Positions 1 through 7,224 of a stretch of DNA of 19,154 nucleotides are shown here, one piece after another (within the stretch, counting starts at the first letter, position 1; each line of letters opens with the position of its first letter). The position numbers were made by a program, and so were the translations under genes. The notes below the pieces were generated by a model that did no database searches, had not been told where the DNA came from, and saw only the letters and a program-made list of their open reading frames with translations. Origin of the DNA: DASTHS01 sp035718085 (GTDB lineage Bacteria > Actinomycetota > Acidimicrobiia > Acidimicrobiales > Palsa-688); the NCBI GenBank assembly GCA_035718085.1, contig DASTHS010000032.1, positions 1 through 19,154 of the forward strand, written 5' to 3'.

Positions 1-1584
<1,584 letters not shown>

Positions 1585-1602
1585 TCCCGGCGGACGGGTG
1601 CG

Positions 1603-2901
1603 CTAGTCCCGGGTGACGGCCCGCGTCTGCACACCCCACTGCTGGCAGGCGGAGGCGGACGGCTCCCAGATGTCGAGGCGGCGGCCCTTGATGGCCCCGC
1701 CCGTGTCCTGCGCCACCCGCTCGCCGACCCCGGCGATGGTGATGTGGGTGCCGAGGGGGATCACCGACGGGTCGACGGCGACGGTGGCGGTGGAGGTGTG
1801 GGCCCCCGACGCCGTCGTGCCGTCGTTGTCGTAGCAGGTGACGGTGAAGTCACCCATCGGCGTGCCGCTGGTGCTGGCCGCCGTCACCACGTGCGGGGTG
1901 CCGTTCGGCGCCGTGGCCAGCCAGTAGCTGCTGTCGTCGGTGCCGGGGGCGATGGCCACGACGGCCGTCGAGCTCGGCTCCGGGCTGGCGCCCCCGTTGT
2001 AGAGGGCGTCGCCGAAGGCGTAGACGCCGCCGTCGGCCGACACCAACCAGTAGCCGGCGCCCGTCGGCGACGCGGCGATCGAGGTCACCGGCCGGGCGGG
2101 GCGGTCGTCGGCCAGCGAGCCGTGGAAGGCGGCGTCGCCGAAGGAGAACACGCCACCGTCAGCGGCGGCCAGCCAGTAGCCGGCACCCGAGCCGGTGCGG
2201 GCGATCCCGACGATCGGCGCGACCAGGTGGGTGGCGCCGAGCGAGCCGACGAACCCGGCGTCGCCGAACGCGAACACCCCGCCGTCGGCCGCCACCAGCC
2301 AGTAGCCACCACCGCTGGGTGTGGCCGCCATGCCGACGATCGGCTGGTTCAGCCGGACGTCGCCGAGGGAGCCGTGGAAGGCGGCGTCACCGAACGCGAA
2401 GATGCCGCCGTCGGAGGCCACCAGCCAGTAGCCGTGGCCCGTGGGCGTGGCCGCGATGCCGACGACGGGGTCGCGCAGCGGCTGGCCGCCCATCGACCCG
2501 TAGGCGCCGGCGTCGCCGTAGGCGTAGACGTCGCCGTGGGAGTCGGCCACCCAGTAGCCGGCGCCCGACGGCGTGCGGGCCATGGCCACCACGGGAGCCG
2601 GGTCCGACGAGCCTGGTGCGCCGTACTGGCCGGCGTGGCCGAAGCCGGCGACGGCGCCGGGGTTGGTGGGGGCGGGCGATGTGGTGTCGGCCAGCCGGGC
2701 GTGCAGCCCGACGGTCGGGGCAGCCGAGGAGGTGCGCTGCCCGGGCCCGGGGGCGAAGGCGGCGGCCCCGAGGGCCACCAGCGGGAGGGCCATGGCGGCC
2801 GGACGGCGCAGCACGGGGCGCTTGCGTCGGCGGTGCTGCGGCGTGTAGCCGCGTGAGGTCGACGCCCCGAGGGGCTCGAAGGTGCATGGATGTGGCGTCA
2901 A
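1603..2901 (-). CDS. Secreted repeat protein with C-terminal 3D (MltA-like) domain
   Basis: With a TTG start at 2901 the product is 432 residues. Near the N terminus, basic RRRKRPVLRR (about 25-34) is followed by hydrophobic AAMALPLVALGAAAFA: a signal peptide or anchor. Residues about 103-312 are five 42-residue repeats of the type PIVGMAATPSGGGYWLVAADGG, and a sixth decayed unit runs to about 339. Such repeats probably form a beta-propeller or similar beta fold. Residues about 353-432 are a 3D domain with all three aspartates: VAVDPSVIPLG (D377), QDTGGAIKG (D399) and RRLDIW (D410). In this family these resemble the lytic transglycosylase MltA active site and are found in resuscitation-promoting and wall-remodelling proteins. 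A role in peptidoglycan turnover outside the membrane is inferred. The start is uncertain: GAAAGG lies 12 nt before the TTG, and a GTG at 2814 directly before the hydrophobic segment is the alternative. Reading open further upstream crosses the promoter and leader and is not coding. Confidence 0.85.
   Translation of the reverse strand: MTPHPCTFEPLGASTSRGYTPQHRRRKRPVLRRPAAMALPLVALGAAAFAPGPGQRTSSAAPTVGLHARLADTTSPAPTNPGAVAGFGHAGQYGAPGSSDPAPVVAMARTPSGAGYWVADSHGDVYAYGDAGAYGSMGGQPLRDPVVGIAATPTGHGYWLVASDGGIFAFGDAAFHGSLGDVRLNQPIVGMAATPSGGGYWLVAADGGVFAFGDAGFVGSLGATHLVAPIVGIARTGSGAGYWLAAADGGVFSFGDAAFHGSLADDRPARPVTSIAASPTGAGYWLVSADGGVYAFGDALYNGGASPEPSSTAVVAIAPGTDDSSYWLATAPNGTPHVVTAASTSGTPMGDFTVTCYDNDGTTASGAHTSTATVAVDPSVIPLGTHITIAGVGERVAQDTGGAIKGRRLDIWEPSASACQQWGVQTRAVTRD
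1966..2595 (-). repeat. Five tandem 126-bp coding repeats in the 3D-domain protein
   Basis: Five units of exactly 126 bp (42 codons) follow each other without a gap. Each encodes a core of P-[IV]-V-x-[IM]-A-x-T/S-x-[ST]-G-x-GYW-[LV]-x-x-[AS]-D/H-G-[GD]-[VI]-[FY]-[AS]-[FY]-GDA. A sixth, diverged unit (A-V-V-A-I-A ... SYWLATAPNG) runs to about 1885. The units differ at the DNA level, so this is an old protein repeat rather than a recent DNA duplication. Confidence 0.9.
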
Positions 2902-3091
2902 GTTGGGTACATCCCTTTCGATCGCAGCGCGCCGGGCGCGCCACGCTCCGAACGGGACGTCGTCGAGCGACGTCAGGGAGGTGAGGCAGACCAGCGCGGG
3001 CCTCCGCCAGAAAGGGGTGGGCGGAGGGGGGCGTGCAGCGCCTTGCCGGCGGTCTCTGGGACGGTCACCGCGGCGCGTTGTCGTTTCTCGA
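2902..3091 (-). promoter_or_regulatory. Structured 5' leader of the 3D-protein gene
   Basis: About 190 nt separate the predicted transcription start from the TTG start. The leader contains a perfect 8-bp hairpin, CCTCCGCC/GGCGGAGG (3001-3008 with 3020-3027), nested inside GCGC/GCGC (2994-2997 with 3038-3041) and AGACC/GGTCT (2988-2992 with 3051-3055). Next comes a 7-bp hairpin, GACGTCG/CGACGTC (2956-2962 with 2968-2974), then GCGCGCC/GGCGCGC (2927-2941) just before the likely Shine-Dalgarno GAAAGG. Together with the promoter and upstream palindromes this fills the 338-bp gap between the two divergent genes. I could not match it to a known riboswitch; the pairing is by eye. Confidence 0.45.
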
Positions 3092-3097
3092 GGGCGA

Positions 3098-3126
3098 ATC
3101 ATACTGGTGTCGTTCACATCTGTGAA
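3098..3126 (-). promoter_or_regulatory. Near-consensus housekeeping (sigma-70/SigA type) promoter
   Basis: On the minus strand the -35 hexamer TTCACA (3121-3126) and the -10 hexamer TATGAT (3098-3103) are separated by exactly 17 nt. This is the best canonical promoter in the window and points at the 3D-domain gene. The -35 is one half of a 14-bp perfect palindrome, TTCACATCTGTGAA (3113-3126), which could bind a dimeric regulator. Confidence 0.7.
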
Positions 3127-3132
3127 GGTTTC

Positions 3133-3148
3133 GGGGCAAACATGCCCC
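3133..3148. promoter_or_regulatory. Inverted repeat upstream of the -35, candidate operator
   Basis: Arms GGGGCA and TGCCCC flank a 4-nt centre, 7 bp upstream of the -35 of the 3D-gene promoter and about 90 bp before the divergent crotonase. Position and symmetry suit a regulator site; nothing in the sequence identifies the regulator. Confidence 0.3.
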
Positions 3149-3227
3149 GTGATCAGGTCCTTCGCCTCGGGGTCCGAGGGGGCAGCCCCGGTCGCCCCCA
3201 GGCCGGGCGCGCCGCCGACCCGGGGCC

Positions 3228-3233
3228 TACGCT
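3228..3233 (+). promoter_or_regulatory. -10 element (TACGCT) for leaderless crotonase gene
   Basis: TACGCT fits TANNNT and ends 6 nt before the ATG at 3240. A transcript from it would begin at or next to the start codon. No Shine-Dalgarno is present. The same geometry recurs at other genes in the window. Confidence 0.5.
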
Positions 3234-3239
3234 CCGGGC

Positions 3240-4049
3240 ATGAGCGCACGCGTGGTGGTCGACGTCGACGGGGGGGTCGCCGACGTGCGGCTGGCCCGAC
3301 CCGAGAAGATGAACGCCTTCGACCGGCAGATGTTCGACGACCTCGTCGCCGCTGGCGAGTCGCTCAAAGCCGACCGCTCGGTGCGCGCCGTGGTGCTCTC
3401 GGGCGAGGGTCGGGCCTTCTCCGCCGGCCTCGACCTGTCGATCTTCGGCGAGATGGCCAGCGGCGAGCGGGGCGGCTCGTCGATCATCTCCCGCGAGGGT
3501 CGCAGCGGTCCCGCCAACCGGGGCCAGCAGGCTGTCTGGGTCTGGCGTGAGCTCGAGGTCCCGGTGATCGCCGCCGTGCACGGCCACGCCCTCGGTGCCG
3601 GCTTCCAGCTCGCCCTCGGAGCCGACCTGCGCATCGTCGCCCCCGACGCCGCCCTGTCGGTGCTGGAGGTGCGCTGGGGCCTCATCCCGGACATGTGCGG
3701 CACCTGGCTGCTGCCCCGGTTGATCGGGCCGCAGGCGGCGGCGGAGCTGTTCTGGACCGGTCGCATGGTGCCCGGCACCGAGGCGGTCGCCATGGGGCTG
3801 GCCCTGCGGTGCGCGGACGACCCCCACGCCGAAGCACTGGCCCTGGCGCGGGACATCGCCGCCCGCAGCCCGCAGTCGATCGCCGAGGGCAAGCGCCTGC
3901 TCGGGCTGTCGACGGCGCCGGGCCGCACCGTCGACGAGCAGCTGCGCGACGAGGAGCGGACCATGGCCGCGCTGATCGGCAGCCCCAACCAGAAGGAGGC
4001 GGTGGAGGCGTGGTTCGCCAAGCGGCCGCCTGCCTTCACCGACCGCTAG
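3240..4049 (+). CDS. Crotonase / enoyl-CoA hydratase-isomerase family protein
   Basis: The product is 269 residues, the usual length for a single-domain crotonase, a cytosolic family acting on acyl-CoA thioesters. Visible family blocks: RPEKMNAFD (about 20-28), the first oxyanion-hole segment FSAGLDL (60-66), the second oxyanion-hole segment HGHALGAGFQLALGADLRI (114-132), then LEVRWGLIPDMCGTWLLPRL (142-161). Aligned by eye to rat mitochondrial hydratase, the first catalytic glutamate (Glu144) is Gln123 here, while the second (Glu164) is kept as Glu143. Asp151, eight residues after Glu143, matches the spacing of the Glu196/Asp204 pair of dienoyl-CoA isomerase (ECH1). The enzyme may therefore be an isomerase or another crotonase activity rather than a plain hydratase (inference). 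The ATG at 3240 is supported by the upstream TACGCT. The substrate cannot be told. Confidence 0.93.
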   Translation: MSARVVVDVDGGVADVRLARPEKMNAFDRQMFDDLVAAGESLKADRSVRAVVLSGEGRAFSAGLDLSIFGEMASGERGGSSIISREGRSGPANRGQQAVWVWRELEVPVIAAVHGHALGAGFQLALGADLRIVAPDAALSVLEVRWGLIPDMCGTWLLPRLIGPQAAAELFWTGRMVPGTEAVAMGLALRCADDPHAEALALARDIAARSPQSIAEGKRLLGLSTAPGRTVDEQLRDEERTMAALIGSPNQKEAVEAWFAKRPPAFTDR

Positions 4050-4141
4050 CACGTCAGGGGCAGGGCACCCGGACGTCGACGGTCGGCCACCGCCGATCGG
4101 CGAAGGGCAGGGCGTGGCGTCCCGTTGCCCGGGGTACCACC

Positions 4142-4147
4142 TACCCT
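4142..4147 (+). promoter_or_regulatory. -10 element (TACCCT) for leaderless small gene
   Basis: TACCCT ends 6 nt before the GTG at 4154, the same TANNNT-N6-start arrangement as at 3228. It is the reason for choosing 4154 over the in-frame GTG at 4148. Confidence 0.5.
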
Positions 4148-4153
4148 GTGGAC

Positions 4154-4405
4154 GTGACCGACGCGCAGGAGACCTCCCCCAGTTCCATCGACGCCGTGGT
4201 CGCCGCCTGGCGGACCGAGCTCGACGGCCGCTCGTCGGTGCCGGCGAGCGACGTGCAAGACCACCTCCTCGAGCTGTGGGGCCGCCTCCCCGAGGGCGAC
4301 CTGCGCAGCGAGATCGAGCGCTGGCTGACCGAGACGCTCGCCCGCCAGCTCTACGCCGTCGACGACATCGACGCCCGCCTCGACCAAGTGCTCTCGCAGG
4401 CGTAG
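4154..4405 (+). CDS. Small acidic protein of unknown function (83 aa)
   Basis: I do not recognise this protein. It begins MTDAQETSPSSIDAVVAAWR and ends ARLDQVLSQA. It is rich in Asp/Glu and Leu, has no Cys, no membrane segment and no signal peptide, and looks mostly helical. The pattern DHLLELWGRLP ... SEIERWLTETLARQLYAVDD suggests two or three amphipathic helices. Evidence that it is real: strong G/C bias at third codon positions, a clean stop (TAG, 4403-4405), a promoter-like TACCCT placed 6 nt before the start, and a good fit in the gap between two clear genes on the same strand. An in-frame GTG at 4148 would add two residues. Soluble protein-protein interaction is a guess; no function is assigned. 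Confidence 0.7.
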   Translation: MTDAQETSPSSIDAVVAAWRTELDGRSSVPASDVQDHLLELWGRLPEGDLRSEIERWLTETLARQLYAVDDIDARLDQVLSQA

Positions 4406-4437
4406 CCAGCGGGGAGGGTCCGGGGTAGGGCCCCGTG

Positions 4438-5142
4438 GTGAGCGAGACCGCCAGCACCAATCCCCAGCAGAACGTCACCTTCCCGAGCAACGGCGACACG
4501 GCCCACGGCTACCTGGCCCTGCCGCCGAACGGGTCCGGGCCGGGGGTGGTGGTCATCCAGGAGTGGTGGGGGCTCACCTCCCACATCGGCTCGATCGCCG
4601 ACCGGCTGGCGGGGGAGGGCTTCGTCGCCCTGGCCCCCGACCTCTACGGCGGGCCCACCACCCATGACGCCGACGAGGCCATGCAGCTCATGCAGCAGCT
4701 GCCCGTCGACCGCGCCGCGCGCGACCTCGCCGGCGCCGTCGACTACCTGCTCGGCCGGCCGGAGTCGACCGGCACCCAGGTCGGGGCCATCGGCTTCTGC
4801 ATGGGCGGCGCCTTCGTGCTGACCCTCGCCGCCCAGCAGGGTGATCGCATCGGCGCCGCCGTGGCCTGCTACCCGGCGAGCGCGGAGACCCCCGACCTGT
4901 CGGGGCTGTCGGCCGCCCTGCAGCTGCACCTGGCCGACCAGGACGAGTTCCTCCCGCCCGCCGCCGCCGCCGGCCTCGCCGACCGGCTGGGCGCCCAGGG
5001 CAGCGGGAGCGTGGAGGTGCACCACTACGACGCCGGGCACGCGTTCATCAACGACGAGAACCTCATCGGCACCTACGACGCCCAGGCGGCAGATCTGGCG
5101 TGGGACCGGGCCGTCGCCTTCTTGAAGGAACACCTCCGCTAG
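4438..5142 (+). CDS. Dienelactone hydrolase family protein
   Basis: A 234-residue alpha/beta hydrolase, the usual length for dienelactone hydrolases (carboxymethylenebutenolidase family), which open lactone rings in aromatic catabolism; many members have other ester substrates. Diagnostic parts: VVVIQEWWGL with Glu42, which holds the nucleophile in its resting state in this family; the nucleophile elbow GFCMGG with Cys121 in place of serine; the acid Asp169 in LADQDEFLP; and His201 in YDAGHAFIN. The Cys-Asp-His triad is complete. No signal peptide, so cytosolic. Two GTG codons in tandem (4435 and 4438) can start it. I chose the second because TAGGGC (4426-4431) lies 6 nt before it, though that hexamer ends in C rather than T. 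No other aromatic-degradation gene is nearby, so the substrate is open. Confidence 0.93.
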   Translation: MSETASTNPQQNVTFPSNGDTAHGYLALPPNGSGPGVVVIQEWWGLTSHIGSIADRLAGEGFVALAPDLYGGPTTHDADEAMQLMQQLPVDRAARDLAGAVDYLLGRPESTGTQVGAIGFCMGGAFVLTLAAQQGDRIGAAVACYPASAETPDLSGLSAALQLHLADQDEFLPPAAAAGLADRLGAQGSGSVEVHHYDAGHAFINDENLIGTYDAQAADLAWDRAVAFLKEHLR

Positions 5143-5163
5143 CCACACCCCCGCCGCCGGGGA

Positions 5164-5201
5164 CCTCCGCCGGTGCCGGACCTCCGGGCAGCCGGCGGAG
5201 G
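5164..5201. terminator. Strong hairpin between convergent genes
   Basis: Perfect 10-bp arms CCTCCGCCGG (5164-5173) and CCGGCGGAGG (5192-5201) enclose an 18-nt loop that can itself pair CCGG with CCGG. It sits in the 79-bp gap between two converging genes and is symmetric, so it may work for both. There is no U tract. Confidence 0.55.
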
Positions 5202-5221
5202 CTCCCGCGGCCGGCGGGTGG

Positions 5222-6274
5222 TCAGGCAGCCAGATCGGCGCTGGCGGCGGGGTCGAGCAGCTCGAGCACCGCCTGCTCCAACGCCCCCTGGGTGCCCGGG
5301 TGGCCGAACTCGACCCCCGCGGCGAGCCGGTCGAGGGCCGCCGCCACGGTCTGGCCGTGCAGGTAGCGGTCGACCACCCGGGGATCGACGTAGCTCGAGC
5401 GCACCACTGCGGGGGTGTTGCCCAGGTAGTGGGCGACCTCGGCCATCGCCCGGGCCACGCGCCGCTTGCGGGTGGCGTCGCTGGTGGCCGGCTGGCTGAC
5501 GGCGAGGGCCACGGCGGCGAGCACGGTGGCGTTCCAGGTGCGGAAGTCTTTCGCCGAGCAGTCGATGCCCGCCTCCGCCTTCACGTAGGCGTTGATGTCG
5601 TCGGAGCGCACGTCGACCCACTCGACCCGCCCGCCGCCGGTCGGGCGCCTCCACACCAGAAGATCGGCGGGCTCGCCCCGCCGCTTCTTCAGCGCGGCGA
5701 CGATCCGGGCCACCTCGGGGTCGACCACGGTCTGGATGCGCCGCTTCGAGCCCTTGGCGACGAAGTCGAAGCTGACACTGTCGCCCTCCACCCGGACATG
5801 CCTGCGCTCGATGGTCGCCAGCCCGTAGGTCTGGTTCTCCTCGGCGTAGCTGTCGGAGCCGATGCGGAAGAAGCCCAGGTCGAGCAGGCGCACCGCGCAG
5901 GCGAGCACCCGTTCGCAGCCGAGGCCGCCGCCGTCGAGGTGGCCGGCGACACGGGCCCGCAGGGTGGGCAGCGCCCGGGCGAAGTCCACCATGTGGTCGA
6001 ACTTCGCCTGGGCACGGCGGGCGGTCCAGTCGTCGTGGTAGCGGTACTGGCGGCGGCCGCGGGCGTCGAGCCCGGTGGCCTGGATGTGCCCGTTGGCCAG
6101 CGGGCAGACCCACACGTCGACCCACGCCGGCGGGATGACGAGCCGGGCGATGCGCTCGAGCACGGCCTCGTCGGTGACCCGGGCGCCGGCGGCGTCGAGG
6201 TAGACGAACCCCTTCCCCGCCCGCCGCCGCGTGTAGCCCGCGCTGCGGGGGTCGACACGGCGGAGGCGGGGCAC
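5222..6274 (-). CDS. DNA topoisomerase type IB
   Basis: A 350-residue enzyme of the poxvirus/bacterial type IB class, which relaxes supercoiled DNA by nicking one strand through a 3'-phosphotyrosine link and needs no ATP. The N-terminal part (about 20-110; KGFVYLDAAG, IPPAWVDVWVCP, HIQATGLDARGRRQYRYH) is the small DNA-clamp domain. The catalytic domain follows: LGFFRIGSDSYAEENQTYGL with Arg137, DFVAKGSKRR with Lys174, SAKDFRTWNAT with Arg245, and HYLGNTPAVVRSSYVDPRV with nucleophile Tyr295. Asn286 replaces the viral histidine, which I recall as usual in bacterial members. All key residues are present, so it should be active. The GTG start at 6274 gives the expected N terminus, and TACCGG (6281-6286) lies 6 nt upstream, a weaker match to the leaderless pattern. 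It stands alone, convergent with the dienelactone hydrolase gene. Confidence 0.95.
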   Translation of the reverse strand: MPRLRRVDPRSAGYTRRRAGKGFVYLDAAGARVTDEAVLERIARLVIPPAWVDVWVCPLANGHIQATGLDARGRRQYRYHDDWTARRAQAKFDHMVDFARALPTLRARVAGHLDGGGLGCERVLACAVRLLDLGFFRIGSDSYAEENQTYGLATIERRHVRVEGDSVSFDFVAKGSKRRIQTVVDPEVARIVAALKKRRGEPADLLVWRRPTGGGRVEWVDVRSDDINAYVKAEAGIDCSAKDFRTWNATVLAAVALAVSQPATSDATRKRRVARAMAEVAHYLGNTPAVVRSSYVDPRVVDRYLHGQTVAAALDRLAAGVEFGHPGTQGALEQAVLELLDPAASADLAA

Positions 6275-6341
6275 GCGGGGCCGGTACCCGGCGGCCGGGG
6301 GCCGGCAAACGTCGGGCGGCCGTCGCCCGCCTGGCGGCCGG

Positions 6342-7160
6342 TCAGGCGGCCCGGCAGGTCCAGCGACCGGCGTGGTGGTCGACGACGAGGGGCAGCCCGA
6401 AGGCGTCCGAGAGGGTCGCGGAGGTGAGCGTCGACGTCAGCGGCCCGGCGCCCACCACCCGACCGGCGCGCAGCAGCAGGGCATGGGTGGCCCCCACGGG
6501 CACCTCCTCGAGGTGGTGGGTCACCATGACGGTGGGGGGGTGGGTCGCCTCCCCGGCCAGGGCGGTCATCCACCCGAGCAGGCGCTCCCGGCCGCCCAGG
6601 TCGAGGCCGGCGGCCGGCTCGTCGAGCAGCAGCAGGCCCGGCGCGGCCATGAGGGCACGAGCGATGAGCACCTGCTGGCGCTCGCCCTCGGAGCACACCC
6701 CGAAGGGCCGGTCGGCCACAGCGGCGAAGCCGGCGTCAGCCAGCAGGCGGCGGGCGGCCTGCCACTCGTCGGCGCCGTGCGCCTGCCACCACGGCTCCAG
6801 CGCCCCCGACGCCCCGGCGACGACCACCTCGGCGGCGGTCAGGCCCGGCAGCAGCTGCTTGGCGACCGCGGCGCTCACAAGGCCGATGCGCCGACGCAGC
6901 TCCCGCACGTCGACCCGGCCGAGGCGGGCGCCCAGCACCGACACCGCCCCGCGCGTCGGGTGCAGGTAGCCCGACGCCAGCTGGAGCAGGGTGGTCTTGC
7001 CCGACCCGTTCGGCCCGAGCACCACCCACCACTCCCCGGGGCGCACGACCCAGTCGACCCCGTGGAGCACCGACGTGCCGACCCGGTCGAGGTCGACGGC
7101 CTCGAACACCAGGGCGCGCTCGGCGGGCGGGCGGACGTCGGGGGAGGGGGCAGCGGGCAC
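6342..7160 (-). CDS. ABC transporter ATP-binding protein, YlmA-like, orphan
   Basis: A single ATPase cassette of about 272 residues with no permease gene next to it. Seen in order: Walker A GPNGSGKTTLLQL, Q-loop region RRRIGLVSAAVAKQL, signature CSEGERQQVLIARAL (SEGER instead of the usual SGGQ), Walker B LLLLDEPAAGLDL, and the switch histidine in VMVTHHLEEVP. WWVVLGPNGSGKTTL and HHLEEVPVGATHALLLRAG are typical of the YlmA/ModF-like group, whose partners are often unknown. It could power an unlinked transporter. The start is uncertain. GTG 7160 is preferred because TACGGT lies 9 nt upstream and the length suits the family. An ATG at 7226 would overlap the argS start codon within one CATG. The frame stays open beyond that only as a shadow of argS. 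Confidence 0.88.
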   Translation of the reverse strand: MPAAPSPDVRPPAERALVFEAVDLDRVGTSVLHGVDWVVRPGEWWVVLGPNGSGKTTLLQLASGYLHPTRGAVSVLGARLGRVDVRELRRRIGLVSAAVAKQLLPGLTAAEVVVAGASGALEPWWQAHGADEWQAARRLLADAGFAAVADRPFGVCSEGERQQVLIARALMAAPGLLLLDEPAAGLDLGGRERLLGWMTALAGEATHPPTVMVTHHLEEVPVGATHALLLRAGRVVGAGPLTSTLTSATLSDAFGLPLVVDHHAGRWTCRAA

Positions 7161-7169
7161 CGGGGGCGC

Positions 7170-7175
7170 ACCGTA
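7170..7175 (-). promoter_or_regulatory. Candidate -10 element (TACGGT) for the ABC ATPase gene
   Basis: On the minus strand TACGGT ends 9 nt before the GTG at 7160. The hexamer fits TANNNT, but the spacing is longer than the 6 nt seen at other genes here, so the call is tentative. Confidence 0.3.
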
Positions 7176-7224
7176 CCGGGCGCGCCGGTTGGCCGGGACC
7201 GGTGCCGGCGGGCGACGATGGGGC

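Noticed and set aside
1966..2595. CRISPR array or DNA satellite
   Set aside because: The 126-bp units are in frame, diverged at the DNA level and have no separate spacers; they are protein repeats.
2319..2984. Arginine-rich open frames opposite the repeat protein
   Set aside because: Their sequence is poly-Arg/Gly low complexity created by reading the repeat DNA in wrong frames.
2902..3091. ydaO-type c-di-AMP riboswitch or ribosomal L10-type leader
   Set aside because: I do not find the conserved riboswitch segments (such as the GCTAACC-like end). The AGAGACCGCCGG resemblance to an L10 leader is short, and the downstream gene is not ribosomal.
3113..3126. CRP/FNR site
   Set aside because: The half-sites are in the opposite order (TTCACA then TGTGAA, 2 nt apart) to TGTGA-N6-TCACA.
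2902..3249. Longer N terminus of the 3D-domain protein (open to 3249)
   Set aside because: It would run through the promoter and leader hairpins, has mixed third-position composition, and puts the signal peptide about 150 residues inside the protein.
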